From Gammaproteobacteria bacterium (GTDB lineage: Bacteria > Pseudomonadota > Gammaproteobacteria > Pseudomonadales > Azotimanducaceae), in assembly GCA_004357385.1 (NCBI GenBank), contig SMWF01000060.1:16113-80112 (forward strand): a stretch of 64,000 nt of DNA, given 5' to 3'. The notes under the pieces were generated by a model. It was not told the DNA's origin. It saw only the letters and a program-made list of their open reading frames with translations, and did not search any database. The translations under genes and the position numbers were made by a program. Below, one piece after another: positions 16,457 through 24,917 of this stretch; positions within the stretch are counted from its first letter, which is position 1, and the number at the start of each line of letters is the position of its first letter.

Positions 16457-17995
16457 ATGGCGAACACATCCAATGGCTCGGTCCGAACGATGGACGCGGC
16501 GTATCACAAATTGTTGGACAGCGACCCGCGCCCGATTCCCGAATCTTATCGGCGCGATTCGCCGATCGAGCCGGGGCCGACGTTCGTCCCCGTGGAGCGC
16601 TACATCTCCCGTGAGTTTCACGATCTGGAAGTTGAAAAGCTCTGGAAACGCGTCTGGCAGATGGCCTGTCACGAAGACGACATGCCGGACGTTGGGGACT
16701 ACGTTCCCTACGACATCGCCGGGATGTCTTTCCTGGTGGTTCGGGTCGCCGAGGACGAGTTCAAGGCGTATTACAACGCGTGTCTGCATCGGGGACGCAA
16801 GTTGCGCGAAAATCGTGGCAAACACTTGGTTGAGTTGCGCTGTCCGTTCCACGGCTGGTGCTGGAACCTCGACGGAACGCTGCGTGAGATTCCCTGCCAG
16901 TGGGACTACCCGGAGCTGAAGCCCGAGGAACAGAGCCTGCCGGAAGTGAAGGTGGGACGGTGGGGACGCTACATCTTCATCAATCCGGATCCGAACTGCG
17001 AACCCTTCGAAGATTTCATTGGCGACCTGTCCAGCCACTTCGAGCTGCTGCCCTACGAGCGTCGCTACAAGGAGGCGCACGTTGCCAAAATCGTCCGCTG
17101 CAACTGGAAGGTTGCCTCCGAAGCGTTCATGGAGTCCTACCACGTAATCGCGACCCATCCGCAGATTCTGCTGGGGGGTGCCCATGACGTGGATACCAAA
17201 TACGACGTGTTCGGCAACTACTCACGCGCCATTCGTTGCGGTGCGCTGGAAAGCAGCGGCTTGCCGGAGTGGGAACCGATGCCCGACGATGGCCGCGGCC
17301 GGCTGCGCCATCCACTCAACGGTTACGTATACGAAGCCCGTGACGATGGCTTGGTCCAGGTGACGGCGCCGGATGGAACAACCGGCGTGTTCAACACCAA
17401 TGCGCAGTGGATCGAAGGGGAACTTGGTGACGTGAACCCGCACCTGTGCAACTGGGTGGGGGGCCGGCAGTTGCCGCCGTCGGACATGCCACCAATGCCG
17501 AAACCTTCGGGCGACGACGGCGTGGCGAAACATCCGCGGGTGTTGATGGCGGATATGCAGCGCGAAGCACTACGGCCGATAATCGGCGACCTTGCGGACC
17601 AGGTGGCGGATGTTGAATTCTCCTCTGTGTTCTTCACGCTGTTTCCGAACTTCCATCCCTGGGGTTCGTTCAATCGGATCAACTACCGGTTCAGGCCCAA
17701 CGGCAACAATCATGAGGAGTGCATCATGGAATGCATTTACCTCGCGCCGATTCCCGACGACGGTAACTACACGCCCGTGTCGGAAATTCACTGGCTGGGG
17801 CCCGATGACGACTGGATGGACGCACCTGAACTGGGCATGCTGTCCAAGGTCTTCAATCAGGATTTCCGTAACCTGCCTTACGTTCAGCAGGGCTTGCATG
17901 CCACGGCGAAAGAGTTCCTGCAGCTGTCGGACTATAACGAGACCAAGCCGCGACACTTCCACATGAAGCTCGAGGAGTGGCTGGCGAAGCCCTGA
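16457..17995 (+). CDS. Rieske non-heme iron oxygenase alpha subunit (long form)
   Basis: This 512-residue protein has Rieske motifs C-L-H-R-G-R and C-P-F-H-G-W at about residues 112-135 and the iron site EAFMESYHVIATH near 225. It is about 60 residues longer than the tandem pair at 9-11.7 kb, with an insertion (DDGRGRLRHPLNGYVYEARD onward) between the iron-binding His pair and the C-terminal sheet. It shares its C-terminal style with the partial gene at 62645 (GLHATAKEFLQLSDYNETK), so these two form a subgroup. The start ATG 16457 follows CGAGGGAGGAC. The 180-bp gap before it separates it from the divergent SnoaL-like gene. Reductase and substrate are unknown. Confidence 0.95.
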   Translation: MANTSNGSVRTMDAAYHKLLDSDPRPIPESYRRDSPIEPGPTFVPVERYISREFHDLEVEKLWKRVWQMACHEDDMPDVGDYVPYDIAGMSFLVVRVAEDEFKAYYNACLHRGRKLRENRGKHLVELRCPFHGWCWNLDGTLREIPCQWDYPELKPEEQSLPEVKVGRWGRYIFINPDPNCEPFEDFIGDLSSHFELLPYERRYKEAHVAKIVRCNWKVASEAFMESYHVIATHPQILLGGAHDVDTKYDVFGNYSRAIRCGALESSGLPEWEPMPDDGRGRLRHPLNGYVYEARDDGLVQVTAPDGTTGVFNTNAQWIEGELGDVNPHLCNWVGGRQLPPSDMPPMPKPSGDDGVAKHPRVLMADMQREALRPIIGDLADQVADVEFSSVFFTLFPNFHPWGSFNRINYRFRPNGNNHEECIMECIYLAPIPDDGNYTPVSEIHWLGPDDDWMDAPELGMLSKVFNQDFRNLPYVQQGLHATAKEFLQLSDYNETKPRHFHMKLEEWLAKP

Positions 17996-18023
17996 CCCGG
18001 GACAGCAGTGACCCGGGCCACCT

Positions 18024-18440
18024 CTACGACGTGAGGGCGTCGCGCGCTCGCGCGATGGCGCCGGTATAGATTCCGGTCACCACGGCGACCGCGGCTTCCT
18101 CGGGTCCCTGGGGTTCGTAGGTACCGGTCCACTCGACCGTCGTGTTGCCGTCGCCGGTGTCGATGATGATCACCGTGGCTGAATAGCCCGTGACGGGCAG
18201 CGGCGAATCGTCGTTGAGGATGCTGTAGGTGAAGGTCCCAGCCGCGGCGTCGTGAATATCGAGGCGCTCGATGACCACGCCGTTGGCGAGGCCTATGGTA
18301 CGGACGGCGCCCACGCCTTCACCTTCGATCTCGAAGGATTCGATCGGACCGCCGACCTCGATGCCGGCGAAGTCGCTGAGTTGGTCCCACACGGCATCGG
18401 CGGAAGCGGCGATGGTTTCCACAACCTGGGTAGTTGTCAT
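18024..18440 (-). CDS. SRPBCC family protein (polyketide cyclase/dehydrase-like)
   Basis: This 138-residue START/Bet v1-fold protein opens with TTTQVVETIAASADAVWDQL and has the strand GVGAVRTIGLANGVVIERL, both typical of SRPBCC small-ligand-binding proteins. The start at 18440 is supported by GGAGA about 6 nt upstream; the frame extends 15 codons further upstream without similarity. It is divergent from the P450 gene across about 90 bp and convergent with the Rieske gene. A lipid or polyketide ligand is likely but unspecified. Confidence 0.88.
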   Translation of the reverse strand: MTTTQVVETIAASADAVWDQLSDFAGIEVGGPIESFEIEGEGVGAVRTIGLANGVVIERLDIHDAAAGTFTYSILNDDSPLPVTGYSATVIIIDTGDGNTTVEWTGTYEPQGPEEAAVAVVTGIYTGAIARARDALTS

Positions 18441-18532
18441 GAGATTCTCCGGTTTGTGGTCTATAATTTCTGGCTCGCGGTCCACTTTAGCCCCGGTAAC
18501 AGCAGAAAGAACAGCAGAATGGGAGTTCCCCG
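18441..18532. promoter_or_regulatory. Divergent intergenic region between SRPBCC and P450 genes
   Basis: This 92-bp AT-richer stretch must hold promoters for both flanking genes. It contains TATAAT at 18462-18467 on the plus strand (its complement, ATTATA, reads on the minus strand). No convincing -35 hexamer is found at 16-18 bp. Near 18526 GGGAGTTCCCCG precedes the P450 ATG. Confidence 0.35.
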
Positions 18533-19810
18533 ATGACGAGTGTCCTCGAGCACGCGCGTACGTGTCCGATTGACGAGATCATCCCGATGAGTCCGGAGAT
18601 GTTGAAGTGTCCGTCCATCATGAACCGGCGCTTTCATCACGAGGCACCGGTGTTCCAGGACCCAACGACGGGGATATTCTTCATCTCCCGCTACGACGAT
18701 GTGGTCGCTATGTCGATGGACCACAAGACCTTTTCGAGCGTGATGCCGGGTGGCCAGGCGGGTACCGGGTCGATGGTGTCCGACGACCCTGAGATCAAGG
18801 CCATCATGGATCAGGGGTATCCCGGCGTATCGACCATGTTGACCGCAGATCCGCCGGTGCAGCGCCACTATCGGAAGTTCGTCAACGGCGCCTTCTCGCC
18901 TGAGAGCCTCAAGGTGCTCGAACCCTTTATCGACCGGGTTTCAAACGAACTGGTCGATGCGTTCATCGACGAGGGACACTGTGAGTTCCTGTCGGCGTTC
19001 GGCGTGCCGTTGCCGCTGACGGTGATCGCCTCGCAGATTGGCGCGCCGCAATCCGACTTGCCGCTGCTGCGTAAATGGACCAATGCGTTCATCGGCAACC
19101 TGAGCCAGCAACTCGACCGCGACGGTTTGCTGCAGGCGGCGAAGGACGTGCTCGAATTCCAGTTGTACTTCGTGGAGAAAATGGAAGTGCGGCGTGCTCA
19201 CCCTGAGGACGACATCCTGTCGAAGCTGGTCAACGCCAGCATCGATGGTGAAAAGCCACTGAACAACTCGGAGTGTCTGTCGATGCTCTCACAGATCATG
19301 GTGGCCGGGAACGAAACCACCTCCGCTGCGCTGACGCAAGGGATGCAGTTGCTGATCAACAATCCGGACCAGTATGAAATGGTGCGCAAGGACCCGTCGC
19401 CCGAGATGATCCATTGTCTGGTCGAAGAAGTGCTCCGATACACGAGCCCCTCATCGAACATGTTTAGGCGGACGACCCGTGAGGTGGAGGTCAATGGTGT
19501 GGCGATCCCGGAAAATTCGGTGTGCTTCGCGCGGTTCGCCGCGGCGAACCAGGACGACGAGCGGTTTCCCGATGCGCTCAAATTCGACATCACCCGACCG
19601 AATCTCAAGGATCACGTGGCGTTCGGCAAGGGCGTTCACCACTGCCTCGGCGCGGCGTTGTCCCGGCGTGAGATGAACGGTGGCTTCAAGGTCATCTTCG
19701 AGCGAATGGAGAACTTCCGCCTGACCCCCGGTGCTGGGGAACCGGAATTCTCGGCCAATGCGCTGCTGCACGGGCTGACCGGATTCGACCTGTCCTTCGA
19801 CAAGAAATAG
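18533..19810 (+). CDS. Cytochrome P450
   Basis: This 425-residue soluble bacterial P450 has the I-helix oxygen-activation motif AGNETTS, E-x-x-R in EEVLRYTSPS, and the heme-binding loop FGKGVHHCLGAALSR with the axial Cys near residue 370. The length and motifs fit class I P450s that need a ferredoxin and a ferredoxin reductase. A [2Fe-2S] ferredoxin gene lies 6.3 kb downstream at 26097; no reductase is in the window. It probably hydroxylates a hydrophobic substrate. It is followed after 8 bp by a small lipoprotein gene, apparently in the same transcript. Confidence 0.96.
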   Translation: MTSVLEHARTCPIDEIIPMSPEMLKCPSIMNRRFHHEAPVFQDPTTGIFFISRYDDVVAMSMDHKTFSSVMPGGQAGTGSMVSDDPEIKAIMDQGYPGVSTMLTADPPVQRHYRKFVNGAFSPESLKVLEPFIDRVSNELVDAFIDEGHCEFLSAFGVPLPLTVIASQIGAPQSDLPLLRKWTNAFIGNLSQQLDRDGLLQAAKDVLEFQLYFVEKMEVRRAHPEDDILSKLVNASIDGEKPLNNSECLSMLSQIMVAGNETTSAALTQGMQLLINNPDQYEMVRKDPSPEMIHCLVEEVLRYTSPSSNMFRRTTREVEVNGVAIPENSVCFARFAAANQDDERFPDALKFDITRPNLKDHVAFGKGVHHCLGAALSRREMNGGFKVIFERMENFRLTPGAGEPEFSANALLHGLTGFDLSFDKK

Positions 19811-19818
19811 GAACAGCT

Positions 19819-20328
19819 ATGCGTTATCTGGTTGGGATCTCAGCGCTGGCTTTCGTGCTGGTGGCATGCGGTGGTGGTTCGCCCGCGGCCGTGCCGACCG
19901 CGGCAGGACCGACGGTCCCGACGGTCGAAGAGGATGTCACCGCGATTCGAGCGCTCTATGCGGGCTGGAACGAGGCGGTGGAAGCGTCCAACGTGGCGGG
20001 CTACGTCAGCGTGCTCGATCCGGAGGTTGAGCTGCTGCCCACGGGTGCCCCGCCCATTGCCGGTTCAGCCGGCTATGCGGACATGCTCGAAGGCGTGTTC
20101 TCGACGAACACCTACAAGATAGTCCCACTGACGCCCGCCACGATCGAGGTCGCCGGGGATTGGGCCTGGACGCGCTACAACTACGTCATCCACCGCACAC
20201 CCATCGGGTCCGAGGAAACATTCAGTCCCGAACGGAAATTTCTCGACATCCTGCGCCGCCAGCCGGATGGCAGCTGGGGCGTGTACCGCCACATGTGGAA
20301 CTACAACTCCCCCGACGCAACCCCCTAG
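19819..20328 (+). CDS. SnoaL/DUF4440-like lipoprotein
   Basis: This 169-residue protein has a lipoprotein signal (MRYLVGISALAFVLVACGGG; lipobox LVAC with Cys17), a Gly/Pro/Ala-rich linker and an NTF2-like domain (ALYAGWNEAVEASNVAGYVS, RKFLDILRRQPDGSWGVYRH). It should be anchored to the outer or inner membrane facing the periplasm. The DUF4440/SnoaL fold binds small hydrophobic ligands, but a catalytic role is unproven. It sits 8 bp after the P450 gene. The TTGGACATCCATCAAAG repeat begins 2 bp after its stop. Confidence 0.85.
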   Translation: MRYLVGISALAFVLVACGGGSPAAVPTAAGPTVPTVEEDVTAIRALYAGWNEAVEASNVAGYVSVLDPEVELLPTGAPPIAGSAGYADMLEGVFSTNTYKIVPLTPATIEVAGDWAWTRYNYVIHRTPIGSEETFSPERKFLDILRRQPDGSWGVYRHMWNYNSPDATP

Positions 20329-20330
20329 AT

Positions 20331-20384
20331 TTGGACATCCATCAAAGTTCGGGACACCCATCAAAGACTTGGACATCCATCATC
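20331..20384 (+). repeat. Three degenerate tandem units of the GGACATCCATCA repeat family
   Basis: Three consecutive units of about 17-19 bp lie directly after the lipoprotein stop: TTGGACATCCATCAAAG (20331-20347), TTCGGGACACCCATCAAAG (20348-20366) and ACTTGGACATCCATCATC (20367-20384). The first 31 bases (20331-20361) are identical to 37533-37563. The last unit runs into the stop codon of the convergent propeller gene. All units point the same way here, so unlike the copy at 37533 this locus does not form a palindrome. Confidence 0.75.
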
Positions 20385-21444
20385 TGGCTCCCTCACGATC
20401 GGGGGGTGTGTCCAGTAGTACCTGGTAGATCCCTGCCGCGTCCCGGCCGTGTGGACGCTCGATTGTGGTGTAGAAGCTTCGTCCATCGCGTGCGAAGGCC
20501 GCAGCCTCCTGCTGATGTGTGCGCGGCAGCGCGACGCGTTGGGGAATTCGCGCGAAAGCAGCGGACCAGGCCTCGTTGGCCTGACGTTCGAACAAAAAGG
20601 CGTCTTTGTAGGTCAATACCAGCGCGCTGTTCCCGTGGACGTCCAGTGCGGTGGGTGTCGATCGGCCGGATCCGTGATCGGGGTCCTCGTAGAGATCCCG
20701 TTCTACCGGCTGTGGAATGCCGGTGAGCAGCGCGATCCGTTCGGCGGTGACGACGTAGTCTTCTGGCGCATCCAGCGGAAGGCGATAGACCTCCGCGGGA
20801 ATCACACGTTTGCTCAGGATCAGAATCTCCCGCGTGGCCGTGTCGACGGCGACGGCTTCCGAATCGCGCGGACCGTCCGGATAGGTAAATGCGATCGTTC
20901 GTTCAGCGTGCAGAATCGTGCTATCCGTTAGGTCCCGTAGTAGCGGCTCTCGCAGAATGTATAGATTCAGCACGCGACGCCAGCGGAAGTTGTCCCCGAC
21001 GTCCGCGATCAGCAGATAGGACGTGCCGTCGATCTTGAAGCTGCTCAGGTCCTCCCAGTCGCCCAACGCCGGCAACGCGACCGCCCACGAACCCAGGTGT
21101 GCGCCCTGGGGGGAGAGCGCAAACAACCGGGGCTCGTTGGCGCTGTCGTTGATCGCCCAGAGTAGCTGCGGGTCGCGCGTGGACACGTCCAGCCCGCTGG
21201 CTTCGTCGAGATCGAGGTTGTCGATGTTGCCGAGCCAGCGCACGTCTACCTGTCGATACGGGACCTGCTCCGGAGCGATGGTCGTTCCGGTGGGTTTAAC
21301 GACCAGGGCGTAGAAAGCGTTTCCCACGTCCAGCCCATACCACAGCCCGAAACCGACGAAGGCCGAAAGCGGCAACAGCACGGCGATGCCGGCCAGGACC
21401 AACAGCCAGCGTAGCACTCGAATCACGATTTTCAATCCCGACAA
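20380..21444 (-). CDS. Membrane-anchored beta-propeller-like hypothetical protein
   Basis: This protein of up to 354 residues has one N-terminal membrane anchor (about 8-35, IRVLRWLLVLAGIAVLLPL) followed by repeated short beta-strand patterns with aromatic and acidic turns (LLWAINDSANEPRLFAL, SYLLIADVGDNFRWR, ILILSKRVIPAEVYRLPL). This suggests a periplasmic beta-propeller. I recognise no named family. The frame begins with TTG at 21444; another TTG three codons later is possible and no clear ribosome site distinguishes them. The 113 bp before it separates it from the divergent saccharopine-dehydrogenase-like gene. Confidence 0.75.
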   Translation of the reverse strand: MSGLKIVIRVLRWLLVLAGIAVLLPLSAFVGFGLWYGLDVGNAFYALVVKPTGTTIAPEQVPYRQVDVRWLGNIDNLDLDEASGLDVSTRDPQLLWAINDSANEPRLFALSPQGAHLGSWAVALPALGDWEDLSSFKIDGTSYLLIADVGDNFRWRRVLNLYILREPLLRDLTDSTILHAERTIAFTYPDGPRDSEAVAVDTATREILILSKRVIPAEVYRLPLDAPEDYVVTAERIALLTGIPQPVERDLYEDPDHGSGRSTPTALDVHGNSALVLTYKDAFLFERQANEAWSAAFARIPQRVALPRTHQQEAAAFARDGRSFYTTIERPHGRDAAGIYQVLLDTPPDREGAR

Positions 21445-21557
21445 ATTCGCGCGACATTATGTGGGGCTGATACCCTCCAGTTCAACGCGCTGCTGGTCGG
21501 CCTGAATTTCCCCGGCCGGTCGACTATCCTGGCGTGCATCATACCGAGGTAGGAACC

Positions 21558-22790
21558 ATGTCCGAATCCGATCGAGAATTCGACGTTGTTGTCTTTGGTG
21601 CGACCGGTTTTACCGGCCAGCTGGTCGCAGAGTACATGGGCGAACAGTACGGGCCTCCAAGCGATCTGCGCTGGGCGATCGCAGGACGTAGCCAGGCCAA
21701 GCTCGACGCCGTCGCTTCGGGTTTGCCCGGAGAGATCGAATGCCTGGTTGCCGACAGCGCGAATGCCGAAGACATGCGAACCCTGGCCGCTAGAACCCGA
21801 GTCGTGTGCACCACCGTCGGGCCCTATGCGAAGTATGGATCGGAGTTGGTCGCTGCCTGCGTCGAGCAGGGTACCCATTACTGTGATCTGGCGGGCGAGA
21901 TCCACTGGATGCGACGCATGATCGACGCCCATCAGTCGGCAGCGGAGCGCAGCGGTGCGCGCATCGTCCATACTTGTGGATTCGACTGCATTCCTTCAGA
22001 TCTCGGGACCCTGTTCGTACAAAACGCGATGCGCGAGCGTGCCGGTGAGCCGGCGAATCACGTCAAGTTTCGGGTGGTGGCGTCAAAGGGCGGGGCCAGC
22101 GGAGGCACCATTGATTCCGGCGTCAACATGATGGAAGAAGCCCGCGACGATCCGCAGATCCTGGAGCTGAACGCCGATCCCTACGCGCTCAATCCGCTCA
22201 ACATGCCGCGGGGTCTCGACGGGCTCGATCAGACGAGCGCCGAGCAGGATCCTGACTTTCGGCAGTGGACCGCCCCATTCGTCATGGCGAGCATCAACAC
22301 CCGCGTGGTCCGGCGCAGCAATGCGCTCATGAACTACGCCTATGGACACGACTTCCGGTACGACGAGGCGGTGCTGACGGGTACGGGGGCCGCCGGGTTC
22401 GCCAAGGCAGCGGCGTTGGCCGCGGGGACGGCGATGATGATGGGCGCGATGGCGATCGGTCCGATACGTAACTTGGTGTTGCCGTTGCTTCCGAAACCCG
22501 GCGAGGGGCCATCAAAGGAAACACGGGAGAATGGTTACTTCGAGATCGCATTGCTGGGTCTGAACCCGAACGATCCCGAAGGAAACGTTCGCGCAACGAT
22601 CAAAGGCGACCGCGATCCGGGCTACGGATCGACGGCCAAAATGCTGGCCGAAAGCGCGGTGTGCCTCGCCCGGGACGCGCTTGAAGTGGCTGGTGGCTTC
22701 TGGACACCGGCCTCCGCCATGGGCACACAACTGATCGAACGGCTCGACAGTAACGCCGGCGTAACCTTCACCTTGGACACCGTTAACTAG
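21558..22790 (+). CDS. Saccharopine dehydrogenase-like NADP-binding protein (trans-acting enoyl-reductase type)
   Basis: This 410-residue protein opens with FDVVVFGATGFTGQLVAEYM, the Rossmann motif GATGFTG of the saccharopine dehydrogenase-like/trans-acting enoyl reductase family. Conserved segments follow: GPYAKYGSELVAACVEQGTHYCDLAGE and HTCGFDCIPSDLGT. In mycobacteria related proteins reduce polyketide-type double bonds; in other bacteria the role is mostly unknown. The start ATG 21558 follows GAGGTAGGAA. A hairpin of the dispersed repeat family lies between its stop and the next gene. Confidence 0.88.
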   Translation: MSESDREFDVVVFGATGFTGQLVAEYMGEQYGPPSDLRWAIAGRSQAKLDAVASGLPGEIECLVADSANAEDMRTLAARTRVVCTTVGPYAKYGSELVAACVEQGTHYCDLAGEIHWMRRMIDAHQSAAERSGARIVHTCGFDCIPSDLGTLFVQNAMRERAGEPANHVKFRVVASKGGASGGTIDSGVNMMEEARDDPQILELNADPYALNPLNMPRGLDGLDQTSAEQDPDFRQWTAPFVMASINTRVVRRSNALMNYAYGHDFRYDEAVLTGTGAAGFAKAAALAAGTAMMMGAMAIGPIRNLVLPLLPKPGEGPSKETRENGYFEIALLGLNPNDPEGNVRATIKGDRDPGYGSTAKMLAESAVCLARDALEVAGGFWTPASAMGTQLIERLDSNAGVTFTLDTVN

Positions 22791-22804
22791 CTCCGGGACT
22801 GGAT

Positions 22805-22839
22805 TTGGACAGCCATCATTTGCAAGATGATGGCTGTCG
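22805..22839 (+). repeat. Hairpin member of the GGACATCCATCA repeat family, possible terminator
   Basis: The spacer between the saccharopine-dehydrogenase-like gene and the thiolase begins with TTTGGACAGCCATCATTTG, a variant of the dispersed unit. It then folds back: GACAGCCATCAT (22808-22819) pairs perfectly with ATGATGGCTGTC (22827-22838) around a 7-base loop. A 12-bp stem could terminate or attenuate transcription, but no U-run follows. The thiolase gene starts 35 bp later with its own AAAGGAG site. Confidence 0.65.
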
Positions 22840-22873
22840 AGATGTTCCTTGCAGATATCAAAAGGAGTAGCAC

Positions 22874-24067
22874 GTGGCTGCACAGGGCCGAGACGCCGCG
22901 ATTGTCGGCATTCACGAGTATCCGTCGCGGGACGTCGAGGGCGAGTTCAGCCCCTTGCAGATCAAGGCGGAGAGCGCGGCCCGTGCGCTGGAGGATGCCG
23001 GGTTGAACTGGTCGGATGTCGATGCGATATACGACGCCGGCGACGGCGGCGGCATGGCGGGTCTGACGATATCGGAGTACTTCGGTTTGCATCCGAGAAT
23101 CATCGACACGACCAATGTCGGCGGCAGTTCGTATGAGTACCACGCCGCGCACGCGCGCCGTGACATCGCAGCCGGGAAAGCGCGGGTCGCGCTGCTGACG
23201 TACGGCTCCACGGCGCACAGCAACGCCATGGCGATTGGCGTAGGCGGCCGCGGTGGCGGGGTGCATCCGGTCGACAACATGGAGTCGTTCGCGGGCATGA
23301 CACTGGTGTCCAACTACGCCATGGCGGCGCGGCGGCACATGCACCAGTACGGCACCACCAGCGAGCAGCTTGCGGAAATATCCACCGCGACCCGCTATCA
23401 CGCGATGCGCAATCCGCAAGCCGTCCAGGCGATGCAGGACCTCGAGTTTCTCGACATCCGTGAGACCACGGTCGAGGATGTGGTGAACTCGCGGATGATC
23501 GCCGATCCGCTGCACCTGCTCGAATGCTGCATGATTTCGGACGGAGGTGGGGCGGTGGTCATCGCCGCGCCCGATGTGGCGCGCGACTGCGCCAAGAATC
23601 CGGTCTGGATTCTCGGTACCGGTGAGGCCACCAAGTATCCCGAAATCGGTGGCGATATCACGATCAGCGCCGCCGCCGCCTCGGGCCCGTCGGCCTTCGC
23701 CGAGGCCGGCGTTGCGCCGGACGAAATCGATGTTGCGATGATCTACGACTCGTTCAGCATTACCGTACTGACGCTGCTGGAAGACCTTGGGTTCTGTGCG
23801 AAAGGCGAGGGCGGTGCCTGGGTCGAAGGGGGTCGGCTGCGGTTTGACCGGCCCGAGGATGGCCCCGCGCTGAATACCGATGGCGGCGGGTTGTCGTCGA
23901 ATCATCCGGGCATGCGCGGCATCTTTCTGTTGCTCGAGGCAACCCGGCAATTGCGGGGCGAGTCGACATCCCAGGTGTCGGATGCGCGCCTGGCGGTGGC
24001 GCATGGCAACGGCGGTATGTTGGGCAGTCGGCACTGCGCGGGCACCGTAATCCTCGGGAGAGATTGA
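22874..24067 (+). CDS. Thiolase-fold protein lacking the nucleophilic Cys (SCP-x/Ltp2-like)
   Basis: This 397-residue protein begins with GTG at 22874 (AAAGGAG upstream) and has the thiolase fold of the SCP2/lipid-transfer-protein branch. Where true thiolases have the acyl-accepting Cys (N-G-C-x-x-G), it has TTNVGGSSYEY, so the nucleophile is missing. The C-terminal oxyanion motif HGNGG and the later SRHCAG are kept. Cys-less thiolase-like proteins with a DUF35 partner include the retro-aldolase Ltp2 of steroid side-chain degradation. A DUF35 gene follows after 1 bp, which supports an aldol-cleavage or acyl-CoA-lyase role over thiolysis. This is an inference. Confidence 0.9.
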   Translation: MAAQGRDAAIVGIHEYPSRDVEGEFSPLQIKAESAARALEDAGLNWSDVDAIYDAGDGGGMAGLTISEYFGLHPRIIDTTNVGGSSYEYHAAHARRDIAAGKARVALLTYGSTAHSNAMAIGVGGRGGGVHPVDNMESFAGMTLVSNYAMAARRHMHQYGTTSEQLAEISTATRYHAMRNPQAVQAMQDLEFLDIRETTVEDVVNSRMIADPLHLLECCMISDGGGAVVIAAPDVARDCAKNPVWILGTGEATKYPEIGGDITISAAAASGPSAFAEAGVAPDEIDVAMIYDSFSITVLTLLEDLGFCAKGEGGAWVEGGRLRFDRPEDGPALNTDGGGLSSNHPGMRGIFLLLEATRQLRGESTSQVSDARLAVAHGNGGMLGSRHCAGTVILGRD

Positions 24068-24068
24068 T

Positions 24069-24494
24069 ATGGCCGAACAGCCGAGAGAGCCGCAAAGGCC
24101 ACTGCCGCGCCTGAAGGAACTGGACACCCGGGCGTTCTGGGAGGCTACCCGGAACAAGGAATTGCGCTATCAGCGTTGCGACGATTGCGAAACGGTCGTG
24201 TTTTATCCGCGGCGCCACTGCACGGGATGCCTCGGCTCCAACCTGTCCTGGTACACCGCCTCGGGCAAAGGGTCGATCTACAGCTTCAGCGTGGTGCGTC
24301 AGAGTTATCACCCGTTTTTCCGGTCCCGGGTGCCGTACGCGGTCGCCTGGATCGATCTGGACGAGGGCCCGCGCCTGCTCTCCAACATCGTCGGTGTCGA
24401 GGATCCCGGGGCAGATCTGACCATCGGCCAGCAGGTGGTCGTCGAATGGGAGGAACACGAAGAGCTTTCGATCCCCCTGTTCCGGCCGGCCTGA
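24069..24494 (+). CDS. DUF35 OB-fold/zinc-ribbon partner of thiolase
   Basis: This 141-residue protein has the DUF35 layout: an N-terminal helix ending in FWEATRNKELRYQRC, a rubredoxin-like zinc ribbon (C-D-D-C ... C-T-G-C) at about residues 37-57, and an OB-fold strand set (SGKGSIYSFSVVRQSYHP, VPYAVAWIDL). DUF35 proteins bind and often activate Cys-less or SCP2-type thiolases and can hold acyl-CoA. Only one base separates it from the thiolase-like gene, so they surely form a complex. It converges on the MaoC-like pair with 9 bp between stops. Confidence 0.92.
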   Translation: MAEQPREPQRPLPRLKELDTRAFWEATRNKELRYQRCDDCETVVFYPRRHCTGCLGSNLSWYTASGKGSIYSFSVVRQSYHPFFRSRVPYAVAWIDLDEGPRLLSNIVGVEDPGADLTIGQQVVVEWEEHEELSIPLFRPA

Positions 24495-24503
24495 GGGGTC
24501 GGT

Positions 24504-24917
24504 TTAGCTGGGCAGTTTAACCCGCGCGGTTCCGAACACGCGCGTCTCGCCGGCTTCGTTGCTGACCGTCAGATCAATTTCGACCTTGCCCGCGTCCTCG
24601 TCGATGTCGGTCACCACACCGCTGATGGTGTACGACTGATCGACGATCACCGGTGCGCGGAACACGGTGTCGACGTTCTCGATCTGAGCCTCCGGCGCCC
24701 AACGGTGGATCATCGCCGCCAGAAACCCCTGGCTCATGATCCCGGGCACCAGCGCGCCCGGAAGCCCTTCAGCGCGCGCGGCCTCGTGGTCGGTAAACCT
24801 CGGTCCGTCCCAACCCGCGGCGAGGGCGAAGCGCTTCACATTGGCAAGGCCGGTATCGGGCGCGAACACCGGCAGTTCTTCGCCAAACTCGACATCTTGG
24901 AGACGTTCGATGGTCAT
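24504..24917 (-). CDS. MaoC-like hotdog domain protein (C-terminal-type half)
   Basis: This 137-residue single-hotdog protein has the MaoC/PaaZ-C-like segment GALVPGIMSQGFLAAMIHRW and VFRAPVIVDQSYTISGVV. The usual hydratase motif N-x-x-H-x-D is not clean (G-P-R-F-T-D), so the His may be lost. It overlaps the upstream FAS1-like half by 4 bp, and together the two correspond to one double-hotdog enoyl-CoA hydratase split in two genes, as in heteromeric hydratases of steroid degraders. It is a likely partner in CoA-ester hydration, acting beside the thiolase-like/DUF35 pair. Confidence 0.87.
   Translation of the reverse strand: MTIERLQDVEFGEELPVFAPDTGLANVKRFALAAGWDGPRFTDHEAARAEGLPGALVPGIMSQGFLAAMIHRWAPEAQIENVDTVFRAPVIVDQSYTISGVVTDIDEDAGKVEIDLTVSNEAGETRVFGTARVKLPS

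Noticed and set aside
20331..20384. Tandem units resembling a small CRISPR array
   Set aside because: The units adjoin without unique spacers, are degenerate and lie between two stops with no cas genes nearby.
22787..24157. A 456-codon minus-strand frame opposite the thiolase-like and start of the DUF35 genes
   Set aside because: Arg/His-rich without homology; the plus-strand genes have clear family motifs and ribosome sites.
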